64,000 bases of DNA from Aminobacterium sp. MB27-C1 (lineage in GTDB: Bacteria > Synergistota > Synergistia > Synergistales > Aminobacteriaceae). Below the pieces are notes generated by a model. It was not told the DNA's origin, ran no database searches, and saw nothing but the letters and a program-made list of their open reading frames with translations. The DNA is taken from the NCBI RefSeq assembly GCF_030908405.1, contig NZ_CP133089.1:1612001-1676000 (forward strand), read 5' to 3'. The translations under genes were made by a program, and so were the position numbers. Of the stretch, positions 8,171-17,074 are shown piece after piece (position 1 is the first letter of the stretch; each line of letters starts with the position of its first letter).

Positions 8171-8848
8171 ATGGGCGTAAAAGTCTTTCAATCACTTGGA
8201 GACCAAGTTTTTGAAACTCTTAAAGAAAAAATCGTTAGCAACGAGTATAAACCAGGCGAACTCATGCAGATTGACAAATTAGCAAGTGAATTTGGAGTAA
8301 GTACCACTCCTGTTCGGGAAGCGCTACTTCGTTTAGAGGGTGTTGGGCTTGTATCCATCGAAAGAAACAAAGGTGCTATTGTTACACAAATAAGCAAAAA
8401 TTTGGCCCAATATACATGGGAATTTCGCAGACTTCTTGAAGCTCATACATCAAGAGACACTGCAAGCCATTGCTCTGATGCTGAACTAGACTCTATAGAA
8501 AACACTTTAAAAATAGTACTCGAACATCCAAGCGACTTTGAATTGTATAAAAAGTCGGACTTAGCTATTCATGCCCTTTTATCAAAATATACGGCTAACT
8601 ACCTCATTATCAACTCTCTTAACAACCTGAGCATAAATGCAAGAAGGATTCGCTACTTTGCTGAAGAAGGTCCATTCCCTGAAGAAATTATTGTTCCTGT
8701 AACTTACGAACATCTCTCAATCGTAGATGCATTAAAAACGCATAATCCAGACCTTGTAGAACAAAGAGTCAAATCTCACCTTCAAAATGCAGAAAAACGA
8801 ACAATGAATTCCCTCGTTTTTCAAACAAAGAAAGATACTGAAGAATAA
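8171..8848 (+). CDS. GntR-family transcriptional regulator (FCD-type)
   Basis: A 225-residue regulator. The N-terminal winged helix-turn-helix (about residues 10-75) has DKLASEFGVSTTPVREALLRLEGVGLVSIERNKGAIV, the classic GntR recognition helix and wing. The C-terminal helical domain is of the FCD/VanR kind, which binds an acid or amino-acid effector. The ATG at 8171 was chosen because AGGAAGG lies 9 nt upstream; the ATG at 8162 touches that site. It sits between the kor-suc operon and the racemase/TRAP/hydantoinase operon, so it probably controls one or both. Two copies of ATGTAAAATGC flank it and are operator candidates. Confidence 0.88.
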   Translation: MGVKVFQSLGDQVFETLKEKIVSNEYKPGELMQIDKLASEFGVSTTPVREALLRLEGVGLVSIERNKGAIVTQISKNLAQYTWEFRRLLEAHTSRDTASHCSDAELDSIENTLKIVLEHPSDFELYKKSDLAIHALLSKYTANYLIINSLNNLSINARRIRYFAEEGPFPEEIIVPVTYEHLSIVDALKTHNPDLVEQRVKSHLQNAEKRTMNSLVFQTKKDTEE

Positions 8849-8870
8849 CTTTTTAACTTAGATTATGTGG

Positions 8871-8904
8871 ATATGGGAGAAGATTTCTTCTCCCATATTT
8901 TTTT
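8871..8904 (+). terminator. Rho-independent terminator after the GntR gene
   Basis: ATATGGGAGAAG pairs perfectly with CTTCTCCCATAT around a 4-nt loop, followed by a run of T. It isolates the regulator from the downstream operon. Confidence 0.9.
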
Positions 8905-8936
8905 AATATTGAAAATATGTAAAATGCAAAATATTT

Positions 8937-8973
8937 TTGACATTAACAATAACACGTGATATATAATGTCAAT
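8937..8973 (+). promoter_or_regulatory. Promoter with overlapping dyad, upstream of the racemase/TRAP operon
   Basis: TTGACA (8937-8942), a 17-nt spacer and TATATA (8960-8965) form a good promoter. The same stretch holds the inverted arms TTGACATTA and TAATGTCAA, 18-19 nt apart, one at each end of the promoter. The word ATGTAAAATGC lies 10 nt upstream. This is a plausible binding region for the nearby GntR protein. Confidence 0.6.
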
Positions 8974-9068
8974 AACAAATAATATTATTATGCAATTCAG
9001 ATCATAAAAAATATAAAACCTTGCTCGCCTTTTTAGAGTTCGACATATATTTAATGAGGTGATCTACC

Positions 9069-9761
9069 GTGAAAACAATTGGGCTTCTTGGGGGATTAAC
9101 ATGGGAATCAACTAGTGAGTATTACAAAATTATTAACGAAATGACACATGAAAAAATGGGAAGAAGACACTCCGCGTCTATGTTGATTGGGAGTTTCGAT
9201 TTTGATCCTATTAACCAATTTATGGGAAAAGGACAATGGGAAGAAATAACTAACGAAATGACAAATATGGCATTAAAACTAGAAAACAGTGGCGCTGACT
9301 GCATCCTTATTTGTTGCAATACACTCCACAAGGTAGCACAAGACGTCTCAAAGGCGCTAACTAAAGCTCATCTTATAAATATTATTGATGTTGTAGCTAA
9401 AGAAATTATAGACAAACATGTTAATACTGTTGGACTTCTCGGTTCCACTTTTACTATGGAACTCCCTTTCTATAAAGAACATCTTCAGAAATATGGCATC
9501 CATTCTATTATCCCTACCTCAGAAGAAAGAAAATTCATTATGGACACTATTGAAAATGAACTTGGTGTAGGAAAGATAAATCCTAAATCAAGAGAAGAAT
9601 TTTTGAAGATTATAAACAAATTGGTTCAACAAGGAGCGGAAGGAATTATTTTAGGATGTACAGAAATTCCATTGCTTCTTAAGCAAAAAGATACCCTGAT
9701 TCCTCTTTTTGATAGTACTTATCTTCATTCACAGGCAGCTGTTACATTTTCATTGTCATAA
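9069..9761 (+). CDS. Aspartate/glutamate racemase family protein
   Basis: A 230-residue cofactor-independent racemase. KTIGLLGGLTWESTSEYYKIIN is the N-terminal family signature. CILICCNTLHK holds the first catalytic cysteine and GIILGCTEIPLLL the second, the two-cysteine acid/base pair of the superfamily. The start is GTG at 9069 behind TGAGGTGAT. It is the first gene of the transport/hydrolysis operon and may interconvert the D- and L-amino acids released by the downstream enzymes. Aspartate is the usual substrate of this subgroup, but specificity is inferred. Confidence 0.88.
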   Translation: MKTIGLLGGLTWESTSEYYKIINEMTHEKMGRRHSASMLIGSFDFDPINQFMGKGQWEEITNEMTNMALKLENSGADCILICCNTLHKVAQDVSKALTKAHLINIIDVVAKEIIDKHVNTVGLLGSTFTMELPFYKEHLQKYGIHSIIPTSEERKFIMDTIENELGVGKINPKSREEFLKIINKLVQQGAEGIILGCTEIPLLLKQKDTLIPLFDSTYLHSQAAVTFSLS

Positions 9762-9866
9762 AAAATAATAGAAAAGGTGGTGAATAGTGGAAACAATAAG
9801 AATTAGAGTTCAATGTAAAGCGTGAAAAGCATAGCTGATGAGAGAAAATAAAAGGGAGGGCACACA

Positions 9867-10922
9867 ATGAAAAAGATCCTGAAAGTTTTTCTCGTAACTT
9901 TAGTCGCTGTTATATTCTTTTCCGCACCATTTATTAATTCAGCACAAGCTGCAATTGAATTAAAGCTATCTGACCATGACGTTTGCGGTGGCCTTAAAGG
10001 AAAGATTGGGGAATACTGGTTTGATCAAATAGAAAAAGAAACCAATAGCAAGGCAAAAATAAAGGCTTACTGGGGTGGTGTCCTCTTTAATGCTGAGGAA
10101 GAATTGAATGCTCTTTCAGAGGGTATTGTTGACATAGCTGCAATTTATCCTGATTTTTATCCTAAACAACTTCCTCTTTTTGGAGCATTTTGGCTTTTTC
10201 CCAAAGGGCCGGAACAATGGGAAAACATTCGTTGGATATATAAAGAAAGTATAGAAAGAATTCCAGAATTCAAAAGAGAATTAGAAGAAGCTGGAATCAA
10301 AATACTCCTAATGGAAAATGGCCTTCCTATGGCCTATATGGCTCGCTATCCAATAACCTCTCTTAAAGACATTTCAGGTAAAAAATGGAGAGCAGGAGAT
10401 CGCTGGAATTTAAAACTGCTAGAAAATCAAAAAGCTATTGCTGTTTCTATTCCGTGGGGAGATTGCTACATGGCATTGGAAACAGGAACTGTTGATGGAA
10501 TCGTTTCTAATTATGATGGAATGCATCGGCAGAAATTTGATGAACCAGCTAAAAATATACTCACAGGAAAAGCAATCGGTTGGTCGCAACCAATGTTTTA
10601 CTGTGTAAATAAGAAAAAATGGGATTCTTTACCTAAAGATATTCAGGAAGGAATTCTCAGAGCAAGTGAGAATACCGAAAGAGCGTTTGCAGAAATGTAT
10701 GAAGCAGAATTCAACCGCATTGTAGAAGCAGAAAAAGAAGCTGGCTGTACTGTAAATTTCTATTCCACGGAAGATGTGGATAACTGGGCAGATGAAACAT
10801 GCCTCATCGAATTACGAAAAGTTTTCACAAAAGAATTGTCAACAGACGGCGTAGATAATTCTTCTGAAATGTTGGAACAGCTAAAATCCATTATTGAAGA
10901 AGGAATCGCAAAAGAAAAATAA
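9867..10922 (+). CDS. TRAP transporter solute-binding protein (DctP family)
   Basis: A 351-residue periplasmic receptor. A Lys-rich start, hydrophobic core and SAQA cleavage site near residue 28 form a signal peptide. The mature part has the DctP fold with YMARYPITSLKDISGKKWRAG, the segment around the conserved Arg that binds ligand carboxylates, and GDCYMALETGTVDGIVSN. AAGGGAGGG precedes the ATG. The membrane subunits follow. Neighbouring cyclic-amide and D-amino-acid enzymes suggest a carboxylate-bearing hydantoin, ureido or acyl-amino acid as ligand; this is inference. Confidence 0.9.
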   Translation: MKKILKVFLVTLVAVIFFSAPFINSAQAAIELKLSDHDVCGGLKGKIGEYWFDQIEKETNSKAKIKAYWGGVLFNAEEELNALSEGIVDIAAIYPDFYPKQLPLFGAFWLFPKGPEQWENIRWIYKESIERIPEFKRELEEAGIKILLMENGLPMAYMARYPITSLKDISGKKWRAGDRWNLKLLENQKAIAVSIPWGDCYMALETGTVDGIVSNYDGMHRQKFDEPAKNILTGKAIGWSQPMFYCVNKKKWDSLPKDIQEGILRASENTERAFAEMYEAEFNRIVEAEKEAGCTVNFYSTEDVDNWADETCLIELRKVFTKELSTDGVDNSSEMLEQLKSIIEEGIAKEK

Positions 10923-10927
10923 AAAAG

Positions 10928-10957
10928 GAAGGGGAAGTTTTTTGTTTCTTCCCCTTC
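10928..10957 (+). terminator. Intercistronic hairpin between dctP- and dctQ-type genes
   Basis: GAAGGGGAAG pairs with CTTCCCCTTC around a T-rich loop, directly after the binding-protein stop codon. Such hairpins usually protect or partly terminate the message so that more receptor than membrane subunits is made. There is no long T tract after it, so full termination is unlikely. Confidence 0.6.
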
Positions 10958-10997
10958 TTCAATAGTTTATGGGGGAAAGAAAGGGAGTTTCTTAAAA

Positions 10998-11522
10998 ATG
11001 AAGAATTTTTTAAAACAACTTAATGCAATGCTTGCTGAATTAGGTGGACTACTTATGACCATCATGATGTTACTTTTCCTCATTAATATAATTACACGAG
11101 AAATTAATAAACCTATACAAGGGTTATTGCAACTTGCTGTTTTCGCCATGGTCATTCTAATATACCTCGGGCTAGCTCATACAGAGGAAAACGACCAACA
11201 CGTTCGACTAGAAGTTATCACAGACAGAGTATCACCAAGAATAAAAAACAAAATGCGTTTTGTCACTCACTGTATAGAGTGGATTATCATAAACATTTGT
11301 CTCTTAGCTGTATATAGAGACGCCCTTCGGGCTTTTATAAAAAAAGCATCCGTTACAGGAATAGTTCCCATGCCCCTTTGGCCAGTAAAATGGATTATGG
11401 TAATAGGTTTAATCATATATTGGCTTCAATTAGCAACCTGTGTTATCGAAGATTATAAGAAAATTAAAAGCACAGATTTTATTGTTGATACTCCTCACGA
11501 ACTAGACCATACGAATGCTTAA
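10998..11522 (+). CDS. TRAP transporter small permease (DctQ family)
   Basis: A 174-residue membrane protein with four hydrophobic helices, the DctQ layout. LNAMLAELGGLLMTIMMLLFLINIITREINKPIQG opens the first helix, and VFAMVILIYLGLAHTEENDQHVRLEV is the conserved region after helix 2 with the acidic/His cluster. It partners the large permease encoded 24 nt downstream and the binding protein upstream. Confidence 0.88.
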   Translation: MKNFLKQLNAMLAELGGLLMTIMMLLFLINIITREINKPIQGLLQLAVFAMVILIYLGLAHTEENDQHVRLEVITDRVSPRIKNKMRFVTHCIEWIIINICLLAVYRDALRAFIKKASVTGIVPMPLWPVKWIMVIGLIIYWLQLATCVIEDYKKIKSTDFIVDTPHELDHTNA

Positions 11523-11546
11523 TTTGTAAATTGAGGTGACTAAAAT

Positions 11547-12872
11547 ATGGAGCCTACTACTTTAGGATTGTTTTCTATAGTTTTTCTACTAACGGCCATG
11601 GGATTTGGTTTATCCATTGGACTTGCTTTTATTTTAGTAAGTTTTATTACATCAATGTTTTTGTTAGGGGGTTTAGGCTCTGCCCTTTCTATTCTGGGAC
11701 AAACTATGTACCACTGTATTGCTGCCCCAAGCTGGTGCTCCATTCCCCTTTTTATTCTGATGGGAGCCTTTGCAACTATCGCAGGATTCGGAACTTATAT
11801 TTACGATGGTGTATATAAACTTACTCGCCGATGGCCAGGAGCGTTAGCAATTGCTACGTGTTTTGGCTCTGCTATATTTGGAGCAATATCCGGTTCTTCA
11901 TTAGCTAATACTGCTATTTTCGGAAAACTTGTTCTGCCAGAAATGGATCGATACAAATATGATAGAAGTTTTTCGATTGCATGTGTAGCTTCTGCTGGTA
12001 CTTTTGCTAATATGATCCCTCCAAGTATTAATTTTATTATTTTCGCTCTTTTTACTGAACAATCTATAGCAAGGTTATTTGCTGCAGGCGTAATTCCAGG
12101 TATACTTACTGCCTTCGTTTACTCTGTATCAATTATTTATCGCGTCAAAAAACATCCTGAACTGGCCCCCCTCGAAATAAACAAAGCGAAACTTACCATG
12201 AAAGAAAAAAGCGATGCATTCAAAAATCTCTTGCCAATTCTCCTTGTTGTAGGAGTAGTTTTCATAGGGATGTACTCAGGAGTTTTCAGCCCGACAGAAG
12301 CTGCAGCAGCAGGTTGTTTAGTAACACTTGTTACGGGAGTTCTTAAAAAAAGTATTACTCATATAAAAGATTTGAGAGATCCTTTGAGAGATTCTGCCAA
12401 TACTACAGCTATGATGTTTATCATAAATGTAGGGGCGCTCCTGTTTTCAAGAATATTTGCTCTTACGGATATTCCTCAAAACATGGCGCTATTTGTTCAA
12501 AATTGGGATGTTCCTAGATTTGTTATCTTACTCGGAATTTTACTTATTTATTTCTTCCTTGGAATGATTATGGTTGAAATAGGCATCTATGCTCTAACCC
12601 TTCCAATACTTATGCCCATCATAATCTCTCTCGGATATGATCCCATATGGTTTGGCGTTATCGTCCTTAAGCTCAGTGAAATAGCAGCAATAACCCCACC
12701 CGTAGGGCTTAATGTTTATATGGCAAAAGCAGTTGCCGGAAAAGGAGTAACACTAGAACAAATTTTTAAGGGAATTTGGCCTTTCTGTCTGTGTGACATC
12801 GTAGTACTGATTCTGTTGATAGCTTTCCCTCAAATTTCACTATGGCTTCCGAATCTTCTCATGGGTAAATAA
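11547..12872 (+). CDS. TRAP transporter large permease (DctM family)
   Basis: A 441-residue, roughly 12-helix sodium-coupled permease. FGSAIFGAISGSSLANTAIFGKLVLPEM is the DctM signature, ASAGTFANMIPPSINFIIFA the first re-entrant loop motif, and SGVFSPTEAAAAGCLVTL with ITPPVGLNVYMAKAVAG the second-repeat motifs. GAGGTGA precedes the ATG. It forms the channel part of the uptake system with the DctP and DctQ proteins just upstream. Confidence 0.92.
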   Translation: MEPTTLGLFSIVFLLTAMGFGLSIGLAFILVSFITSMFLLGGLGSALSILGQTMYHCIAAPSWCSIPLFILMGAFATIAGFGTYIYDGVYKLTRRWPGALAIATCFGSAIFGAISGSSLANTAIFGKLVLPEMDRYKYDRSFSIACVASAGTFANMIPPSINFIIFALFTEQSIARLFAAGVIPGILTAFVYSVSIIYRVKKHPELAPLEINKAKLTMKEKSDAFKNLLPILLVVGVVFIGMYSGVFSPTEAAAAGCLVTLVTGVLKKSITHIKDLRDPLRDSANTTAMMFIINVGALLFSRIFALTDIPQNMALFVQNWDVPRFVILLGILLIYFFLGMIMVEIGIYALTLPILMPIIISLGYDPIWFGVIVLKLSEIAAITPPVGLNVYMAKAVAGKGVTLEQIFKGIWPFCLCDIVVLILLIAFPQISLWLPNLLMGK

Positions 12873-12890
12873 CTTGGAGGTGTTCATGGA

Positions 12891-14252
12891 ATGTACGATC
12901 TCGTTATAGAAAATGGAACACTAGTAACATCACAAGGCGAATATAAAGGCAAGATAGCTGTTAAAGACGGGAAAATAGCAGCTATTCTCTCAAGCGAATC
13001 TACCATTTCAGCATCTGAATATATCGATGCCCAAGATCACCTCGTTATGCCTGGTCTTGTTGATACACATGTTCATTGCGGTCATGGAACGCCTGAAAGA
13101 GAAAATTTTGAATGTGTAACTAAAGCCGCAGCAGCAGGAGGAATAACGACTATAGTTGATATGCCTCTCTCTGAACCTAGTACTGTAACAGTTGATGCTC
13201 TTGAAGAAAAGAAAAAATCTGCTTTTCCTCAAGTTGTTGTTGATTTCTCTTTGTATAGTGGAATTATTCCCCATCATATGAACGATATAGAGGCCACTTT
13301 TGAAGCTGGAGCTCAATGTTATAAGATTTTCACCTGTAGATGTTCAAACTACCCTATGACTTACGATGGCTTACTTCTCAAAGGAATGAAAAAAATAGGC
13401 CAGTTAGGTGGAATGGTTTGTGCACATGCAGAGAACGACACTCTTATACAAGAGTTAGTTGATGATTTTCTGCTATCTGGCCGTGATGACGCACAAGCTT
13501 ATTTAGAGTCTCACCCTGAATATTCAGAGTTAGAAGCAGTAAAGAGATTTATCTTCCTCTCTTCCCTTGTTCCTAATTGCAAAACACATATATGCCATCT
13601 CAGTATTGCAAGTGGAGCCGAAGCACTAAGAGAAGCTCGAGGACACGGCATAACCAATATAACAGCCGAAACTTGTCCTCAATATCTCGCTCTAGATGAA
13701 GAAGATCTCATTCGAGATGGTGCTTTATTAAAATGTGATCCTCCCGTCAGGTCTCGTGAAAATGTAGAACGACTTTGGGAAATGGTTTTAAATGGCACTA
13801 TTGACATGATTGTTTCAGACCATTCTCCACATTCTTTTGAGAAAAAAACTCCTCAAAATAATAATTTCTGGACCGTATCAGAAGGATGTACAGGTGTCCA
13901 GACACTCTTACCTGTCGTTGCTACAGAGGGACGAAAAAGAGGACTCTCTTGGACTCAACTAGTTAAACTTTGCGCCACACAGCCAGCTAGACGATTTGGA
14001 TTAGGTTATGCAAAAGGTGATATCCAGATAGGATACGATGCAGACCTTATTCTTTTTGACCCTCTTAAAGAATGGGTGCAAGATGATAGTAAGCTTTTCT
14101 ACCTCAATAAATGGAGTCCTTATAAAAACAAAAAATTCAAAGGACAAATAAAACGCACTATCATACGAGGTAAAACAGTGTTTATAGACGGCAAAATACA
14201 GGTAAAGCCAGGCTATGGGCATTATTACAAAATGGATATTGCAGCAAAATAG
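12891..14252 (+). CDS. Cyclic amidohydrolase (dihydroorotase/hydantoinase/allantoinase family)
   Basis: A 453-residue metal-dependent TIM-barrel hydrolase. All the binuclear-metal ligands are visible: HVHCGHG after VMPGLVDT near residue 58 (HxH), the lysine of CYKIFTC (carbamylated bridging Lys), HAEND, THICHLS (His ligands) and the Asp of SDHSPHS. It opens a cyclic amide ring such as hydantoin, dihydropyrimidine or allantoin. The residue pattern is closest to AllB-like allantoinases, but the neighbours (hydantoin-type racemase, N-acyl-D-amino-acid deacylase) fit a hydantoin or cyclic imide equally well. GGAGG precedes the ATG, and the dctM gene ends 18 nt before it. Confidence 0.88.
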   Translation: MYDLVIENGTLVTSQGEYKGKIAVKDGKIAAILSSESTISASEYIDAQDHLVMPGLVDTHVHCGHGTPERENFECVTKAAAAGGITTIVDMPLSEPSTVTVDALEEKKKSAFPQVVVDFSLYSGIIPHHMNDIEATFEAGAQCYKIFTCRCSNYPMTYDGLLLKGMKKIGQLGGMVCAHAENDTLIQELVDDFLLSGRDDAQAYLESHPEYSELEAVKRFIFLSSLVPNCKTHICHLSIASGAEALREARGHGITNITAETCPQYLALDEEDLIRDGALLKCDPPVRSRENVERLWEMVLNGTIDMIVSDHSPHSFEKKTPQNNNFWTVSEGCTGVQTLLPVVATEGRKRGLSWTQLVKLCATQPARRFGLGYAKGDIQIGYDADLILFDPLKEWVQDDSKLFYLNKWSPYKNKKFKGQIKRTIIRGKTVFIDGKIQVKPGYGHYYKMDIAAK

Positions 14253-14272
14253 TCAGGAGGCATGAAATAGAA

Positions 14273-14950
14273 ATGAGGATATTAGCGATCAATCCTAATT
14301 CTGATGAAAAATTTACCCAATTGATTTATCAATCAGCAATAAAAATAGCCTCTTTGGGCACAGAAATAATATGTAAAGCAGTTTTTGATGCCCCGCCCTT
14401 AATAGAAGATTTCATTGATGAAATTATGTGCGGTCCTGGATTATTAAAAATCGTAAAAGAAAACGAATCGCAAATTGACGCTATCGTTCTTTGTTGTACT
14501 TGTGACGTAAACATTCATATTCTCAGAGAATGCACGACAAAACCTGTTGTAGGCATTGGAGAAGCCTCAATGTTGGCAGCTATGACATTGGGCCATAAAT
14601 TTTCTGTTATTCAAATGTCGCAACGGTCTCTACCAATGAAACAGCGGATGATTCACAATCTTGGTTTTGGATATCGTTGTGCATCTGTTCGTGTTATGGA
14701 CGATTCGATTAAAGGAAGCTTGGCAGACAAAATAGCACCTGCTGCTCTTAAAGCCATAGAAGAAGATGGCGCAGAGGTAATAACTCTCGGATGCGCTGCT
14801 CTTTCTGGATTAGATACAGAACTTTCTCAACGCATAGGTGTACCTGTTATAGACGGAATTCCCTATGCGATACGCTTAGCAGAAACTCATGTAAAAACAC
14901 ATTCTAAAACAAGCAAAAAAGGTCTTTTTGGTCCTTCTACGTGGAGGTGA
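14273..14950 (+). CDS. Hydantoin racemase-like protein (Asp/Glu racemase superfamily)
   Basis: A 225-residue protein opening MRILAINPNSDEKFT, the hydantoin-racemase signature (INPNS). VLCCTCDVNIHIL and ITLGCAALSGLD hold the two cysteines expected to act as acid and base. VGIGEASMLAAMTLG in the middle is also typical. It would racemise the alpha-carbon of a 5-substituted hydantoin so that both isomers reach the ring-opening enzyme encoded 20 nt upstream. Activity on other compounds such as allantoin or maleate is possible in this superfamily. Confidence 0.85.
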   Translation: MRILAINPNSDEKFTQLIYQSAIKIASLGTEIICKAVFDAPPLIEDFIDEIMCGPGLLKIVKENESQIDAIVLCCTCDVNIHILRECTTKPVVGIGEASMLAAMTLGHKFSVIQMSQRSLPMKQRMIHNLGFGYRCASVRVMDDSIKGSLADKIAPAALKAIEEDGAEVITLGCAALSGLDTELSQRIGVPVIDGIPYAIRLAETHVKTHSKTSKKGLFGPSTWR

Positions 14951-14955
14951 CATCG

Positions 14956-16560
14956 TTGTTAGATACCATTATACGAAATGCATTAATAGTTGATGGCACA
15001 GGCAAAAAACCGTACAAAGGTGAGGTCGGAATATTGAATGGGAAAATTGTTCTTATAAAAGAAGAATATCTTTCTAAACTGCCCTCGGAAGCCAAAGAAA
15101 TTATAGATGCTAATGGTCACATTGTATGCCCTGGTTTTATCGACATGCACAGTCATTCTGATTTACAGATTTTTTCTGATTCTCCATCGGACGCTAAAAT
15201 ACGCCAAGGAATTACGACTGAAGTTTTAGGGCAAGATGGTCTTGGTCCTGCCCCAATAAATGACACAAGTATTTCCACTATCAGAGAACTTCTTGCAGGT
15301 CTTGACGGAATCCTATCTGAATCAAAATGGACATGGAACAGTTTTGGAAGCTATCTAAATGCCATAGAAAAAGCAGCTCCATATAACAATATGGCCGTAC
15401 TTTTATGCCAAGGACCAGTACGAATTGCAGCTATGGGAATGGATGAACGTCAACCAACAGCATCCGAACTTAGCAGCATGAAATCTATTGTTCGCGAAAG
15501 TATGGAAGAAGGCGCTTTTGGCTTATCGTCTGGCCTTATTTACCCGCCTTGTCCCTTTGCAGATACAGAGGAACTTATAGAACTGAACAAAGAAGTTGCC
15601 GCTTTCGACGGAATATATGTAGTACATCAAAGAGACGAAGGTTTTTATCTCTCACGTTCCTTTGATGAGGTAACACGCATAACACAGGAATCGGGAGTCG
15701 CACTCCAAGTTTCACACTTACAAGCTTATGGAAAGGTAAATTGGCCAATCATAGATGAGGTTTTAGAAAAAGCAGATCACCTTATAGATAGAGGTTTGCG
15801 CATATCTTGGGATAGATATCCTTACTTAGCAGGTTGCACAGTTTTAACAGCCGTCCTTCCAAATTGGACTTTTAATGAAGGAACCGAAGCTTTGGTTCGC
15901 AACCTTAAAAAGCAAGATTTTCGAGAAAAAATTCATCAAGATTTTACCAAGGGATTAGATGTTTGGCACAATAGACAAATCTCAGTAGGTTGGGAAAATA
16001 TTATTGTTACAGCAGTACAAATTCCTGACAACAAATGGATGGAAGGCAAAAGCTGCCAAGAAATAGCAGACACTCTTAAAAAAGATCCCATCGATATGGT
16101 TATGGACCTTCTCGCAGAAGAAAAGCTTGCTGTAACTATGATAAGTTTCTATGGTTCTGAAAACGTCCTAGAAAAAGTTATTACTCACCCACACGGGACA
16201 GTTGGAACAGATGGAATATTCGGAGGGAAACCCCATCCAAGGCTCTACGGGACATATCCTCGATATCTGAAATCTTTCGCTCTCGAGGAAAAACGGCTTA
16301 CGCTTCAAGAAGCTATACGCAAGGTTACTTCCTATCCAGCCTCTATTCTTGGAATTCATGATAGAGGAACCATAAAAGAAGGTTATTGGGCAGATCTCGT
16401 TATTTTTGATCCCAAAACAATAAGTGATTGCTCTACGTACGAGAACCCAACAGCTTACCCCACAGGTATTGATGCAGTTTTTATAAATGGAACCCTAGTT
16501 GTAAATAAACAAGGGTTTACAGGAAATCGACCTGGAAAGGTTCTCCGTCATGGAAAATAA
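14956..16560 (+). CDS. N-acyl-D-amino-acid deacylase (D-aminoacylase) family amidohydrolase
   Basis: A 534-residue amidohydrolase. IIRNALIVDGTGKKP opens the beta-sandwich, PGFIDMHSHSDLQIF gives the HxH metal pair, VSHLQAYGK a His ligand, HPHGTVGTDG the catalytic Asp loop, and the C-terminus rejoins the sandwich (LGIHDRGTIKEGYWADLVIFDP). It hydrolyses N-acyl or N-carbamoyl-like D-amino acids. The TTG at 14956 is preferred because GGAGGTGA lies 5 nt upstream; the GTG at 14941 overlaps that site. It follows the racemase in the same operon and completes a ring-opening, racemisation and deacylation set. Confidence 0.88.
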   Translation: MLDTIIRNALIVDGTGKKPYKGEVGILNGKIVLIKEEYLSKLPSEAKEIIDANGHIVCPGFIDMHSHSDLQIFSDSPSDAKIRQGITTEVLGQDGLGPAPINDTSISTIRELLAGLDGILSESKWTWNSFGSYLNAIEKAAPYNNMAVLLCQGPVRIAAMGMDERQPTASELSSMKSIVRESMEEGAFGLSSGLIYPPCPFADTEELIELNKEVAAFDGIYVVHQRDEGFYLSRSFDEVTRITQESGVALQVSHLQAYGKVNWPIIDEVLEKADHLIDRGLRISWDRYPYLAGCTVLTAVLPNWTFNEGTEALVRNLKKQDFREKIHQDFTKGLDVWHNRQISVGWENIIVTAVQIPDNKWMEGKSCQEIADTLKKDPIDMVMDLLAEEKLAVTMISFYGSENVLEKVITHPHGTVGTDGIFGGKPHPRLYGTYPRYLKSFALEEKRLTLQEAIRKVTSYPASILGIHDRGTIKEGYWADLVIFDPKTISDCSTYENPTAYPTGIDAVFINGTLVVNKQGFTGNRPGKVLRHGK

Positions 16561-16954
16561 AAAAAAATTTGATTCCCAAATAACCTTCTTATATTTTAAA
16601 AATTTGAATGAAGCTATCCCTTTTTTTGAAGAGGCTTTGAACCTTGAGCTTGTAGATGATCAAGGAACAGCCCGTTTATACCGACTTTCTACAGGGGCTT
16701 TTATAGGAATCGTAGATGAAAAAACTGGTCACTGTAAAGCTCTAAATAAAAATGCAGTGCTCATAACTCTCGTTACAGACAACTTGCAAGTATGGTATGA
16801 ACGATTAAAAAATTACAACATACAATTAGAAACCGCTATTCAACGCCCTAAAGATTTCCCTGTTGAATGCTTCTTTTTCAAAGGACCAGGCGGTTATGAA
16901 TTTGAAATACAAAAATTTCTTAAAGAAGATACTCGTAAAGTTTTTCATAAATAA
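16550..16954 (+). CDS. VOC (glyoxalase/bleomycin-resistance fold) family protein
   Basis: A 134-residue protein with the paired beta-alpha-beta-beta-beta layout of the vicinal oxygen chelate fold. TFLYFKNLNEAIPFFEEALNLELVDDQGTARLYRL is the first module and PKDFPVECFFFKGPGGYEFEIQKF the second, ending in the typical Glu. Its ATG overlaps the deacylase stop region by 11 nt, so it is the last gene of the operon. Family members are metal-dependent isomerases, lyases or dioxygenases; no specific reaction can be assigned. Confidence 0.75.
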   Translation: MENKKKFDSQITFLYFKNLNEAIPFFEEALNLELVDDQGTARLYRLSTGAFIGIVDEKTGHCKALNKNAVLITLVTDNLQVWYERLKNYNIQLETAIQRPKDFPVECFFFKGPGGYEFEIQKFLKEDTRKVFHK

Positions 16955-16983
16955 AATTCAAACCTAAACTCCTTCATCTTATT

Positions 16984-17015
16984 TTTAAAGGGCTGCCTAT
17001 TAGGCAACCCTTTAA
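16984..17015 (+). terminator. Terminator of the TRAP/hydantoinase operon
   Basis: TTAAAGGGCTGCCT and AGGCAACCCTTTAA form a stem with one internal mismatch around ATT. The T tract is weak, but the position just after the VOC gene and before the next riboswitch supports the call. Confidence 0.65.
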
Positions 17016-17074
17016 ATTATTCTTCTCTGCTGATATCATGATAATGTAAGAAAATTTAAAATATTAAATAACGT

